Part shown: positions 1-12,196 of the stretch, piece after piece
How the letters are laid out: each line of letters begins with the position of its first letter
Position numbering within the stretch: position 1 is the first letter of the stretch
Assembly: GCA_004352715.1 (NCBI GenBank)
Contig: SCFE01000021.1
Coordinates: 632,606 to 696,605 of the forward strand
Direction: 5' to 3'
DNA: 64,000 nucleotides
Source of the DNA: Hofstenia miamia
Taxonomy: Eukaryota > Xenacoelomorpha > Acoela
Made by a program: the position numbers and the translations under genes
Notes under the pieces: generated by a model
What the model was told of the DNA's origin: nothing
The model's database searches: none
Seen by the model: the letters and a program-made list of their open reading frames with translations, nothing else

Positions 1-197
1 AAGTGCAGCTATGTTTACAAAATGTCACAATACAATGGAAATAAGTTATGGCAAATCAATGCTCTAAATGATTAACAGTGTAAAATAGAAGTAACTTTAA
101 GTTTGTCAACATTTGCTAAGCAATAATCCAGAATACAATATTTCTACGTATGCATGAATTTGTAAATTTAGCCAACTGCCCTAGTAATAGTACATAC

Positions 198-3100
198 CCA
201 CAAACATGCTTCGTATGAGAGGTAAAACCATCGATTTAACACATGAACCTAGAAAACCTATGCTTTTCGCAGGTGATCCATCGCTAACTTTGCTGTCGGA
301 ATACACACTTACAATATGGTCAGCAAGTGACTTGTCCAGTTTGCTTAGCTCTTCGGACACATCTTCTGAGAAATCTCTTAACTGATCGCCTTTTCCCTAA
401 ATAGTTATTCAAAAATATAAATTATGCTTAAAATGAAACTAAGACATATTTAACACAAGATTTTAAAATTAATGATATATACAAGAGCAAGCTAATACAC
501 TAATACTTTCAACCAAAACAGAACATTACTAAACGAAAGATAAGAAATCACATTGGAAGAATTCACATTATTTCAAAATTATCCTATCACATTGCACACT
601 ATAATTGATTTAGCTTGCGCGGGGGTCTAAGACTTTAATAGACTTGGTCTTAGAGAACCTAAGGTTTAATGCGTTATAATTAAACATATTACGAAATATG
701 TTTACTCCAACAACACATCGGTCTTATTTTTTAGTATAAGTAAACTCAAATTTGGAAGAGCTATAGGTCATAAATCCAATAAAATAAGGCAGGCCACCGC
801 GCAATGATAGAAAGTAATAACTAACTTCACCCCACGAATCCTTAACAAACGCAGGTCTCGATTCAGTGAGACTTATGTATTCCTCAATGAGTGTAGCTTG
901 CGAACCCGCTGAATAAATTCCATCCACTTTGACAGCATCCAAAGAAGCGAGCAAAAGTGGAATTAAAATGAGGTACTGGACATCGATTAAGCGATTAGAC
1001 GTACGTAGCTTTGAATGGTAATACGAAAGCACACGTGTCATGGCATTGACGATTCCTAGAGAAAGCTATAATGTTGTGTCTATATAAACATGAAATTTAA
1101 TATATTTTGTTTTACTCTAGCTTTAGGGCATCTCAGTTCACTATGTACATCTTTGAATATAATCCCTTCTGTAATACAAAAAGTTAACACTATTTAAAGT
1201 CGATAAAAGTTAGTATAGATCACTAAAATCGTAAATATTTACCTCCATTGGTTCGAGCTTCTGGAAATGCTCTTGCGAAAACAGGTACTGCAGTAAGAAG
1301 TGCATCGCATTTCTGATGAATGTCCCTTTCAGACGATGAATGAAGAGATTGTGGATTGGCTGATAACTGGTCACAATAAACCTTGCGAGCTGAAGTACAC
1401 GATAAGCATAGGATATATAAAAAATGACCTACCAAGAGTATTTTGAAGATACAACCGCCACGCAACAAACCTTATGTTAGCTGGCAAGCGTTGATTAAGA
1501 CAATGATGCAACTTGCTTTTCAAATCAGGCCACCTTCTGAGCAGACTAACCGCTCCTTCCCGTGCGTGTTCTATGATTGCAAAGTTTATTAAAAGTAAAT
1601 TTCATTTCTATAAATTGTAATTCTCTACATCTTTAATTCAAAATATTAAATAAATTAATCTTCAGAAGTTAACAACTCCATTTGATGTTTCGAGAAGACT
1701 TTTCAAGATATGTTAAGCCAGCGAAAAATGTAAAAAAACTTAGAGAATATAAATACCTAATGAATGTAAATTTACTGCAAAGAACACAAAATCAGCATTG
1801 AAAACAAACTACATTCTACAAAATACAGTAAATGGTGTTACCAATAACTAATTCTGGTTTAGTTTCCACGGGATCCTCTTCTAACAGCTCTTGTGCAACC
1901 TGATTACTCAAATGTCGATCAAGTGTGTAAGAAACTTTATGTAACATGGATTTATACACTTCCCCGGGTTGTATTGCACGGGTTGCTTTATCCATAAAGA
2001 GGCTTTTTTCAGCTTCTGTTAAATCAGTGAAATAGGTGACATGACTTTCAGTTAATTGTTGCTGAATGGCAGCAAATAATTCATCAACTACGGCTTTCCA
2101 CTCCTAAAGTTAAAATCACCACTAAAATCGCACAGATAGTTTTAAAAGTTACACTATTTGAAAAAAAACTTTCGACTAATACTCGAAGGTTACTAAACGT
2201 TTTATATTGAGTGGATTATTCATGATTTCACAAATTTGTGAGGTATTCCTTGTTCTGCGATATGTGCAATATTTAGTGTTGACACAAAGTTAAACGCCTA
2301 GTTATTGTTGATCTGGTCAACTATATTGGCTACATGCATAAAAAAATCTTCTCCTATGTAAAGATTGATTTGTCAATAAATCAAGAAGTGCACAAACACT
2401 TAAAAACAAGGGTTTGTTCAAATTATGATTTTGCGAAGGGGGGGGCGGCTGCCTCAAAAAAGATGTTGTATTATGATAATCTTTGTATTTTTGAAGATAT
2501 AACGTGTAGTAATTTTAATACTATTACCAGTTCAGAAGATTATTGTTTATTACAAATAGGCTTGTGCAAGAAATAAAATAGGATTTTATATTTCTGTTCC
2601 AATTGGGGAAAACTACGATGCGAGTAACATTTTAAGAAAGCTTAAATTCAACTAAAGAACGAAAATACAAATTTTTTACATTCTTGTTAAATGCTTTTCA
2701 CGTTCATTTTTTAAAATATTTCAAAAAGGAAAAAGAAAATGAAAAACTAAAACCAAAGATTCAAATAAGTTTCGTGTTTTCCATCTAAATGCAATTCCTT
2801 CAAATTCACATCAGTTTATAATGTTTACAATGAATTTCTAGTTTAATTCATAAATAATCCTAATGAAGGTTTTTAATAAATATGCTTTAGTTTACACACC
2901 TTTAAACGAATGACAATTCGGTCAAATTTATGATGCGTGACAATAAATTTCTTCAATTTTTTTAGGATTACCAGGCTAAAGAAAGTATGTTGGAAACATA
3001 TTATAGAATTTACACACTGAAATTGAAAAAATTCAATAGAGTTTTGAAGAGTAAATGTAAAATTTCAAAATGCAGATTCCATTTTTTCAACACATTGCAA

Positions 3101-5068
3101 TGTAAAGTCTCGGCGGACTGCGCTTGAGCCTAAATTTTTAGCTCACTTCTATCACTGACACAGACTGTTTGCCCTGCCCCATTATCCCATGTTCAACTGT
3201 GTCCCATATTAGCTGACGTATTATATTCTACTGCTCCACTTTGGAAATGTTTGCCCCATAGACATCAACTTTCAACAACTGTATTGTTCGACTTGGTCAT
3301 CTTTCATCTCTAACATGGTGTTGAATGCACCTGATTAAAGAAATGTTTTTCCCTTTCTTCAAGCCTTCAAAACAATTGTGATTGGTATTCTGTAATGGTA
3401 AATATTTTACTCAAATTGAATAGTGCATCTACTAAGCAATTGTGCCATGAAGAAAAGTCTATGGACTTAACTTTTTAAAATATAAACATTTAATTCACAA
3501 CTTTACTGTAGATATTCTGTTTATGTCGATTGGTATGTCCAAAACGAATGGATAAGTTAAGTTCTAGCTAAAACCAACTAAAATATTGAAATCATAGAAA
3601 TATTGAGAAATATTAGGAAATCTAAAGGGAGAAACTAGTGAATATCGACAGTTTCTAATGCACATTACAAATTATATAAAATCTTGACTAGCTTCACAGA
3701 AAAAAATGTATTTGCTCTATTTAAAATTAACATAATTGCATGAAACATTAAGTTGTTTGCATTAATATATTTGTTACATGCATAATGATTGATGTTAAAT
3801 AGTGTCTACTGGGGCCAAAAATCATGATTTATGCTAATTCTGTGTTGTTACGAATACTAATATTTTGAAATGAAAAAGAGCAATAATGAAATAAATTGTG
3901 CATGAAATGAATTCCTTAAATTTTGTAGATATAATAAGTAATTTACACCGATGCCTAAAGAAATGAACTTATCGAATTCAAATTAAATTTTGAACAGTAG
4001 CTCTCGGCTTCAATTTCATTATCACAAACTTTAATTTTGATGTTTTGAAAATAATTGACATTAATTAATAACTTGCATTAACAACACACTCGCTTCATAA
4101 GGATCTTTCGCAGCTCTAAGCAAGCATGTATCATTTGATTTACAACATTCATCTGTTATTGTTTCTAAAATGTCATTCACACAAATACACAATATTTGTC
4201 TTAGCACACTACCCTGTGATACTCTTAACATGTGTGACATACTCTGGCCAAAGCAGTAGTTTCATCGGCCCCAAATGACAATAAAATATATTATTCTCCA
4301 AAAATAGAAATAAAACTTACTATAAGCAATTTAAACAACTTTGGAGTACCATGTTTGGAATTTAGAGCTCTTGGGTCTAACATATTAAAATAACAAAGTA
4401 ATTTTATAAATATAGCAAAAATTTGGGACCCAAAATTAGAAAAAATATATTTAATAAACCAGTTTAGTGGGGTGGAGGCAACGAAATAACATCTCGCCAA
4501 ATTCAAAACTTACATGAAATAAGAAACAAACAATTTAAATAAATACATTAAATAGCGAAGGTACAATATCTTTTAAACTACTTACGCGAGATTCTGTTAT
4601 TTCACTTTTGCTATTTTGTAACCATAGTGGAAATGTAATTCCTGCCATACTAAAACAAATAAAAACTTACGAAAGTTAATTATGAGAAGTTTAGAAATGA
4701 ATTATTATTGGTATAAACCATAATTTGTGGCTGTTGTATTTTTAATTCAATTAATCATTTAAGGCTGACTAAATTCTTCATAAAACAGAAAAAAATATGT
4801 GATTTTGCATGCTATCCCAAATTATAAGTATAAAATAAAAAGTATCATTTATTAGAAGAACTCCCTATATATACTTGTTGCAAGTGATAAACATGTTAGA
4901 TTGCTAGAAGTAATAAATTTATACCACGATGTTGTCAATTAAACTTACAAACCAATAAACTGCATTAGTTTTGTAATACATGCATTTTTACTAATGTTAC
5001 AAATGATATAAGTATTAGGAGTAAATGTGAGCAGCGCATCAACTAATTCCATTGCCATGACATGCTTC
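198..5068 (-). CDS. Multi-exon host gene, partial; possible divergent TBC-like protein
   Basis: Minus-strand exons with GT-AG borders: 4949-5068, 4586-4649, 2900-2975, 1842-2103, 1433-1570, 1243-1389, about 724-1055, and 198-396. The first two join in phase 2. The run from 2900-2975 (ending phase 0) through 1842-2103, 1433-1570, 1243-1389 and 1055 joins in consistent phases (three successive phase-1 junctions) with no stop. The inferred protein is helical. It contains LPANIRFVAWRLYL, then SERDIH, then VNAMTRVLSYYHSK followed by PLLLASL. That order resembles a TBC Rab-GAP fold (arginine-containing LR..W segment, IxxDI, VLxAY.....LL), but the canonical GAP residues are not clear. The exon at 724-1055 ends at a TAA without a strong donor, so the join to 198-396 is unresolved. 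One or more exons are probably missing between 2976 and 4585: a stretch ending at 4321 before GTAAGT is a candidate but does not fit the phase. Both gene ends are outside what I can see. The exon structure is well supported; the family is only a suggestion. Confidence 0.55.
2976..4585. other. Intronic stretch of the host gene
   Basis: No solid coding exon was found in these 1.6 kb, apart from a weak candidate ending at 4321 (minus strand, donor GTAAGT) and another near 4081-4130. Neither fits the exon phases cleanly. The remainder is AT-rich unique-looking sequence. Confidence 0.35.
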
Positions 5069-5539
5069 CTGGAATTTATCAATGAAGATAGCAATAAAAA
5101 TACTATTTTTTGGAAAAATACGTGTATAACTAGAAAATTAACGAAAGTATTATTTTTATCTTCAGATATTTGCAAACAATATTTTAGAAAAAGTAAAAAT
5201 ATCAGCGTTAAATCTTTCAAATTTGAGATATAACAGAAATGATGAAAATGGATGCTTCCTCAGCACACCCTCTCGGCCGAAATAGGGTTCAATAGTGCTA
5301 TTCAAAGCTATATTTACACAACTTGAAAGCAGTATTTACAAGTTTTTACGAAAGTTTTATTTTTGAAATGAATTTGGATACTTACATTTTGTTAATTTTT
5401 TGCTTTGATTCTATTTTAAGGGGCTTTTAATAATATGTAATTATTTTTAATAGCTAATTTCAAAACTTCATGAAATGAAGTTATCCTCTATCGTCAGTCT
5501 GAACCTAGTTCACTTATCCCTTTAAATACCACTAAGCTC

Positions 5540-7290
5540 ATGAAATCGTTTAGGGTCAAGACAATGGTGGAGACACTTAGACAATATCACCCATAGAAAG
5601 CACAACCGTCTCAGTTGAATAAAGATCTCGCAGAACGTAGTTGTCGTAATGAAAATAGCAATCAACGCATACCTCCCCCCAGTTTTCTCTACATGGCAGT
5701 CCTCCTATAATCGAATTAAACGAAGTATCTTACCTTCTCAGAACATGTAAACGTACGTCACCTGGTCCTACAAATATTCCTTTCTGGGTATTTCGTCAAT
5801 ACTGGGACCTTCTTGTCCCAATCTACCATTATGTGTGGAACCTATCTTTAGAATACGCAATTTTCCCAAACCCTACAAACTAGCGAATATTATACCACTT
5901 CCCAAAGTATCAAATGCTACAAATTCGAATGAGATCCGAGGAATCTCTATCACATCTATTACATCAAGACTTTTTGAGAAAGCAGTCCATAAAAAATTCA
6001 TTTCACCTGCAATACTTGCACATGGTGATCCAATGCAGTTTTCTTATAAAAATTACCAATCCACTGTAGATTGCCTACTTACAATACAGCACAGAGTTTT
6101 GCAACTTCTAGACAATAGAGATGTAGATGGAGTTCACGCAATTCTAATCGATTTCTCCAAAGCATTTGATCAGATTGACCAAGAAGTTGCTGCTGAAAAA
6201 TACCAGAAATTCATTGATTCTCCTTATCTTAGAAAGTGGCTCTATTCATTCACAATAGATCGCGAACAACGCCTGGTCTGGAAAGGCAATTTACTTGATA
6301 CTCTTGCAATTGAGTTGGGTTGCTCACAAGGAAAGGTCGGAGGACCAAATGTATTCAATATTGATTCTGATGATATACGACCTCCAACACCATATACGAT
6401 CATTCCCAGATATGCAGATGACACTAATATAATTATCCCTTGTTTTAAAGATCGAAATTCACCACCCAATAATACTAAATTTTTACATGATGAAATGATT
6501 GGAATATTGGATTGGGCAACCTCTAATAATTTAAGAATTAACATCAAGAAATCAAAACATCTACGATTATGTTTAAATCATACACCTATATGTAAATGTA
6601 ATTTGAGTTCAATGCAATTTGAAGAAGTTTTTTCCACGAAAGTTCTGGGTGTTCATATTGATTCTGCAATGAAATTTAATAACCACACACGTAAAATGAT
6701 TTCTTTTCTAAATTCAATAAATTATATCTTTGAAGATCTCAAAATAGCAAATTATTCAATTGAATCTCGATCAAAGGTATTCGAAGCTTTAGCTCTAAGT
6801 AAGATAAATTATTGCATCAGTGTTTATGCTGGTGAGCATACGATTATTAAGAAATTAAACAAATATCTTTCAAGATGCTATCGGAAAAATTATACAAACT
6901 GCTTAATATCAGCTACCGATTTACTATATAAACAAGACATTGCCAACTACTACAGAATCATGAAAAACCGAAAACATCCTTTATACCAAGAATTCATACG
7001 CCATAGAAGAAATCCAACGATTACTCGATCTAATCAAACACTGTTACTGCCCTTAATTAGAACTGAAGCCTTCAAAAGATCTTTTGTGAATCGAGTTATC
7101 TCGTATGGAATCTTTTAAACATCGTGGTTTCTATCTCTTCTTCCTATTGTCTGTTGTTTTTCTAATTTTTCTATAATTCTCTCTCTCTCTTATTACGATG
7201 ACATTTAATTTATTATTCTATTCTATTATCTATTCGCCGTATTATCTACGCCCTTTTTAAATTCGAAATAAAACAATCAAGGCGATAACA
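5540..7290 (+). mobile_element. Decayed non-LTR retrotransposon (jockey/CR1-like LINE)
   Basis: A plus-strand LINE fragment. It covers the end of the region before the reverse transcriptase, the whole RT, and a short 3' UTR ending near 7270-7290 with an AATAAA-type signal (aaataaaac). The start is 5'-truncated: no endonuclease domain can be recognised, although weakly coding sequence upstream of 5760 in shifted frames resembles the linker before RT. No terminal repeats are present, as expected for a LINE. Family placement rests on RT motifs described in the coding entry. Confidence 0.8.
5751..7118 (+). pseudogene. LINE reverse transcriptase, frameshifted
   Basis: The element's reverse transcriptase would copy its RNA at the chromosomal target. 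In order: a PGPxxIPFWVF motif typical of jockey/CR1-type RT, in a different frame upstream of about 5870; LANIIPLPK; the catalytic ILIDFSKAFDQ block near 6145-6180; the QG..GGP block near 6330; YADD at 6411-6422; and a C-terminal Cys-containing tail (LSRCYRKN...) to 7118. About 427 residues lie in the main frame, which has no ATG at its start (the first in-frame candidate is GTG). A single-base shift near 5860-5875 separates the upstream RT segment, so this copy cannot make an intact protein. Similar RTs with the NxLPK and QG.VGGP blocks are common in cnidarian and other invertebrate genomes. Confidence 0.85.
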
Positions 7291-7554
7291 AATTATTTAA
7301 ATTTATGATTGAAGGGTTATTATGCGACGTATTTAACACTATGAAATTTATTGTGATTCCTAAAGATTTTCAAAAATAGCATTTAGAGGTTTTTGAACTC
7401 TGCATGATTATATGGACTATAGTGAGCTTCTAAGTGCAAAAAAATATTCTAATACCTTAATATAAATTTAAAAATGCCAAGAAAAGGCAATTCAAGGTGT
7501 AAACTAGATAAATAATAGTTTCCGTCACCGTTTAAATTTTAACTTTATGTCTCT

Positions 7555-7665
7555 ATAATCAATGTCCCAATAAAGCTTTTTTTAAACATTTATGCGGGTG
7601 TATATTTGGGTTGGTTCTTAAATCTGTCAATTCACAATCTTATGGCTGTCAGAATTTATCTTACA
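7555..7665 (-). repeat. R1 repeat end, fragment
   Basis: Contains the segment around ggttggttcttaaatctgtc and the tgtcccaataaagct segment that also occur at 10098-10230 and, inverted, at 23822-23955 and 23990-24062. A single N at 7666 truncates it. The internal ctgtcag...ctgtcag spacing suggests the subterminal region of a non-autonomous DNA transposon, but no transposase is linked. Confidence 0.5.
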
Positions 7666-7675
7666 NGTTTGCAAT

Positions 7676-8036
7676 ATATATTTCAAATATGCATTCCTAG
7701 TTTATATCTTTGAAGAACCTTGTTATGGTTCTTCATTGATGTATGCTTTGGTTTAAATATATAACATTGAAAGTTAAGCTTTGTTATTGATTATTGATTA
7801 TCCAGTATTAACAGATACAATTAGCATACATGAAATCAAGCGCAATTGAATTGAATTCCCATTTAATTAAAATCTTCAGTACTAGAATTGATATGCGAAG
7901 TTACTCTATAAAAATACAATTCTAAATATAAACCAATATAAATTATTGCTATTTTGATTCGGTGGGATTTGAACCCACAATCTTCTGTACATGAGTACAA
8001 TACAGATGTGTTTATTTTACACCACGAATCAAAATT
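7676..8036 (-). repeat. tRNA-headed SINE, copy 1
   Basis: Read on the minus strand, the unit starts with a 75-nt tRNA-like head (7956-8030), has an AT-rich body of about 220 bp, and ends with a hairpin tail. The tail is GAAGAACC/GGTTCTTC separated by 7 nt, near 7713-7735, followed by a conserved end near tgcattcctag. The same head-body-tail layout recurs at 9366-9730 and 27405-27830, so it is a dispersed family and not a unique tRNA gene. Confidence 0.65.
7956..8030 (-). other. tRNA-like head of SINE copy 1
   Basis: The minus strand has 5'-GATTCG pairing with 3'-CGAATC as an acceptor stem, and a perfect T-arm (GTGGG TTCAAAT CCCAC) containing a pol III B box (GGTTCAAATCC). A D-like stem GTGT...ACAC is present. 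The anticodon arm is abnormal (CTGTA...TACAG with an 11-nt loop), so it is not a functional tRNA. It probably serves, or once served, as the SINE's internal promoter. Confidence 0.6.
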
Positions 8037-8204
8037 TAGATCTTATACAAAACCCAGAAAGTTTACATAAAGGCAACGTTATTCATTACAATGCGAGTTT
8101 TTAACGTATAGATTTATTGATTTAAAAATGAACTGCGTTAAATACATTCCATGATTAGGTACCTGTTCTTTTATAAATACAATTTCGTAAAGCTAGAATG
8201 ACTA

Positions 8205-8231
8205 AATATATATATATATATATATATATTA
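8205..8231. repeat. (TA)n microsatellite
   Basis: Pure alternating TA run. Similar runs at 8845-8880 and 63440-63463. Confidence 0.9.
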
Positions 8232-8254
8232 TATCAAGTGATAATTCAAACAAA

Positions 8255-8395
8255 TATTTTGGGACAAACTTTTGAGACAAAAATGCTATAAAACGGCTTA
8301 GACAAATTATTTTTAATTTGAGACAAAATTACGTAGATGGGACACTATTTTGAGACAAAATAGTAATACTTTGAGACAAAGAAATATTTAGCCAC
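8255..8395 (+). repeat. Degenerate array of GAGACAAA motifs
   Basis: The motif TTTGAGACAAA or a close variant (GGGACAAA, TTAGACAAA) recurs about six times in 140 bp at irregular spacing. The spacing is not constant, so it is not a simple tandem repeat. Confidence 0.5.
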
Positions 8396-8680
8396 ATTTA
8401 TGCAGGTGATATATCACGGGTGCATATTTATCCCGTCTTCGTATATAGCAATTTCGTATTTCAATATAGCAAAACGTTCTCTTAATAAATATAATAGGAA
8501 CTAGCATAAGCAGGACACTATTCTGCAAATTTAAACAGTTAAAATATAAATAATTTTTAATTCAGCATTACGTGTTCAATATTGATAATAATTAGTTATT
8601 AAAACTACTTATTTTTGGTTAATTACTTATCTACAACTCTGATTAAATCACATTATTGTGACTGACCTAGGTTGTCTGAA

Positions 8681-8844
8681 ATGATAGTTACCCCAGGGGA
8701 TCTTTACGAAACTATCGTTAAATTTATAAACAACGTGAAAGATTTGTGGATCATAGATGATTCAGATAGCGTAAGAATGTCCACAAAAGTGAGTGAAAAT
8801 GTTAAGTAGACGAAATTATTTTACATAACATTTCAAGGATATTT

Positions 8845-8878
<34 letters not shown>

Positions 8879-10114
8879 ATAAATAATATTTGTTGTATTT
8901 CCAGGTTCTATTACTTTTTATATCAACGTTTCCTTTGATGGAAATTCTCAGCAGATCACGGTCATTTGCTTGTGATTTTATGTTTAAATCTCACATGCTT
9001 GGGTATTATTTCAAATCCGCAAGCATTTGCCTTGAAAAAGCGGCCATGAGGACGTCCTCACAAATTTCCATATATGCATCCTAGTGTGTATCTTTGAATA
9101 ACCTTATATGGTTCTTCATTGATGCGTGCTTTGACTTAAATATAATTCAACATTAAAAGGTATGCTTTATGTTATTTCATTATTAAATAGTAATTATCAT
9201 AGAATTAAGAGGAACAATAAGAATATACAAAATCAAACACAATTGCATTTATTTTCCGATTTTAGTGTTAAATTGGAGTCTGTATAATGAAGGTTTACAC
9301 AAAATTCAGTCAGCAGTAATTGCAATATTGTTGCTGTATGCATATAGTTATTGTCATATTGATTCNTATGCATCCTAGTGTGTATCTTTGAATAACCTTA
9401 TATGGTTCTTCATTGATGCGTGCTTTGACTTAAATATAATTCAACATTAAAAGGTATGCTTTATGTTATTTCATTATTAAATAGTAATTATCATAGAATT
9501 AAGAGGAACAATAAGAATATACAAAATCAAACACAATTGCATTTATTTTCCGATTTTAGCGTTAAATTGGAGTCTGTATAATGAAGGTTTACACAAAATT
9601 CAGTCAGCAGTAATTGCAATATTGCTCCTGTATGCATATAGTTATTGTCATATTGATTCGGTGAGATTCAAACTCACATCTTCAGTACATGTGTACAGCT
9701 GTGTTTATCTTACACCATGAATCAGAAAGTAGATCTCCAACAAACCGTTTTTAAATCCATATATACTATGAACAACTTAACAATATCTTCTTATGAGGTT
9801 AAATAGACACATATCGCCGAACTAATAAATTGAATTTTGAAAGTAAGCAGCAAACATTGCAATAATCAGTTACAAAAACTGAAAAAATCCAACGAGAACA
9901 AAATTTGTTTGATTTCAAATATGCACTACATTCTTCAAGTTATTCTTTACAAAAATTCTTGTGCATAGCAACTGTAACTAAATATATGTCCCAAACAAAA
10001 AAATTCAATTTCAGCAAAATATTAAAGAGACAATTTGATCCATTGAGAGACGAAAATGGTACATTGGAATACGAGTTAATAATTTCCTCAATATATCACG
10101 GGGTTGGTTCTTAA
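8681..10114 (+). CDS. Small plus-strand gene fragment with two or three exons, unknown product
   Basis: Exon 1 runs 8681-8788 from an ATG and ends in AAA|GTGAGT, a strong donor. The 116-bp intron carries a TA microsatellite and ends in TTTCCAG. Exon 2 starts at 8905 in the same phase (0) and stays open to TAG at 9082-9084. Joined, they give 95 codons, mixed polar then hydrophobic (VLLLFISTFPLMEIL). Exon 2 runs into a SINE tail at about 9067, so the stop may belong to the SINE. A third open stretch, 9870-10114, follows AATAATCAG and has coding-like composition (start phase 1), ending in the R1 repeat. I do not recognise the product. It could be a host gene broken up by SINE and R1 insertions. 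The exon 1-2 junction is the strongest evidence; the third exon is less certain. Confidence 0.4.
8845..8880. repeat. (TA)n microsatellite inside an intron
   Basis: Alternating TA runs within the intron between 8788 and 8905. Confidence 0.85.
9067..9365 (-). repeat. tRNA-headed SINE, copy 2 (partial)
   Basis: Tail and body of the SINE (tail hairpin near 9090-9115). It stops at the single N at 9365 and is repeated almost exactly from 9366 onward, so it is probably the overlapping end of a contig and not a second genomic copy. Confidence 0.55.
9366..9730 (-). repeat. tRNA-headed SINE, copy 3
   Basis: Complete layout. The tail end is at 9370-9420, the body shows the same sequence as 9067-9365 with only a few differences, and the tRNA-like head is at 9655-9723 with a T-arm (GTGAG TTTGAAT CTCAC) and acceptor GATTC/GAATC. 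Base changes in the T stem relative to copy 1 preserve pairing. Confidence 0.65.
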
Positions 10115-11950
10115 ATCTGTCAATTCATAATCTTATGACTGTCAGAATTTATCTTACAACTGTCAGAAAAAGTTGTTATTGTTCAAAATGAGCTTTATTG
10201 GGACATTGCTTAAGAGACATCTAGATAAAATAGTATCTATTTGAGAAAGGCATTAAAATAGAAGTTTAATTATATTTATTACTTTTGTAGTTCATACTTT
10301 ATTGTAATAAGTAGCTAATTTTTCAGTGTTTATTTGTTTTTTGTTTTGCTAATTGTCTATTATATATTTGATATATTTCCTGATTAGATAGCATTANTGA
10401 ATGATGACTGAATCCACTGCACCATCTCAGCTCAACTGGAACTAATTATGTGTACCTTACTTTAGCTCAGTGCGTGCACTCAAGTAAAGTTGTAACTGAC
10501 TTAAACTCAATTTTGTAAAGTGTTTGTTGATTTGATTAAGTAAAGCAACCAGGCATTGACACTAACTGCATTTAAATAATATTAAGGTAGCCGTAAAATT
10601 ATTGGCTTCGTAGTTTAATTAATGAGATTGCAGTTTCCTATGCTTACATTTAATAATGATACATGTAAGGTCATTTATTCAGTTGATTATAGTCAAGTCT
10701 CCCACTATTAAGAATATCTATATATTCCTAAGTTTTGACTATCCAGTCATTTCAAGCATTAATTATTTCTTACATGTATAGATTGATAGTCAGACTAGGC
10801 ANGAAAAAGTTGTTATTGTTCAAAATGAGCTTTATTGGGACATTGCTTAAGAGACATCTAGATAAAATAGTATCTATTTGAGAAAGGCATTAAAATAGAA
10901 GTTTAATTATATTTATTACTTTTGTAGTTCATACTTTATTGTAATAAGTAGCTAATTTTTCAGTGTTTATTTGTTTTTTGTTTTGCTAATTGTCTATTAT
11001 ATATTTGATATATTTCCTGATTAGATAGCATTAGTTGTTTATGTGGGCAGGATATTCTAATTGTTTTAGCAGGGAATGAAATTTTAATATTAGTTTCCAA
11101 ATGTTGAATATAATTTTTTGTGTACATATTTTAATCTAAGAGTAGAATTAGCCTCACAACAGTGGGATCTCCCATGACACCCTTCATTAAAAGTTAATAT
11201 AGGATTATATTATTCAAGGCAACCAGGAATCTGGAAGCACCATAATAATACATCACATTAATTTACTATTTACAAATACAATAATACAGAAATTAACATA
11301 AGTCAGATGTTGAATAATTCACTAATTTTTCTGATTTTATATTTGATATGCCTGCAGATATATTTCAACAGAATTCAAAGCTGCAATGTTCCATATTAAT
11401 AATTGATAAGCTAGCCTAAATAACTATATTTTTAGCACATAGTAAATATGATAAAGAATCAAATTAGGGTTTATAAATTAGCTATGTATAATGAAAGTAC
11501 ATAGTGCATGGCATTTTAAAACAAATCCTTAATTATTAAGTTAAATAAAAACAATTTCAGGGTAAAATATATATAAAATTCAAACAGCAATTGTCAATGT
11601 TTATAAATAATCAACTAATCAAAATACAGTTTAAAAAAATAGATATATTTATATATATATAATTACAACTTCATTGAAATTGTGTTTCTAACAGGATGAC
11701 ACAATGTGTTTGCAATATATAAGTTCATATCAATCAAAATTTAAGTTAAAAAAATTTATATTTGTAAAAATTTTTGTGTACTCTATGTTTGTAAAATTTA
11801 AGCTTGTACAATTGATCATATATTATAATTTGTAAAATTTATGTTTGTAAAATGCTTTGTAGAATTTAAGTTTTATATTAAATTACATTTAGTTTTAGCT
11901 GGAGAAAACCCCTATAGTAATATATATTACATTTTTCAAACATAGTTGTC
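10098..11950 (+). repeat. R3 repeat, copy 1, starting with the R1 end
   Basis: Begins with the R1 end (ggttggttcttaaatctgtc) and continues into a long AT-rich body shared with 13840-15060 (shared landmarks: ttattgtaataagtagc, tagaattagcct, atgacaccc, ccaggaatctggaag). It is interrupted by an assembly seam: 10164-10396 is repeated at 10802-11034, with foreign LTR sequence between two single Ns. No coding capacity is seen. It is probably a large non-autonomous DNA transposon, but TIRs were not resolved. Confidence 0.5.
10398..10800 (-). mobile_element. LTR fragment between two single Ns
   Basis: On the minus strand it shares segments with LTRs elsewhere in the window: the ttgatagtcagactaggca end also seen at 31238, and the gagctgagatggtgcagtgg box also seen near 59048. 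It is bounded by Ns at 10397 and 10801, and its flanks are copies of the same R3 sequence, so its placement here may be an assembly choice. Confidence 0.5.
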
Positions 11951-12196
11951 AGACAACATGCTTGAATTATTTTATGAAGTAGTATTTAAATTCAATGCAA
12001 CAGTGCATGCCTTCCTCTTACTTTTATATTTAAATCTACTAGTTATGTCAAGTTGTGTCTTGCTTATTAATTTTTGTGTTTTTTCTTTGGTCAACATTAT
12101 CCATCCTACTGTGTATCTTTGAAGAACCTTATTATGATTCTTCATTAGTGATTGCTTTGGCTTAAATACATAGCCACATTAAAAGGTAGGCTTTTT
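11950..12196 (-). repeat. SINE tail (copy 4, left part)
   Basis: 12100-12196 carries the SINE tail hairpin (gaagaacc...attcttc, one mismatch) and the aaaaggtaggc segment. The SINE body resumes after the LTR element, at 13352. 11950-12100 shows nothing recognisable. Confidence 0.5.

Noticed and set aside
2334-2576. Plus-strand 80-codon frame
   Set aside because: Lies in an intron of the minus-strand gene, low complexity, no recognisable features.
7956-8030. A genuine tRNA gene
   Set aside because: Anticodon arm is malformed and the same unit recurs at 9655-9723 and 27749-27817 as part of a longer repeat, so it is a SINE head.
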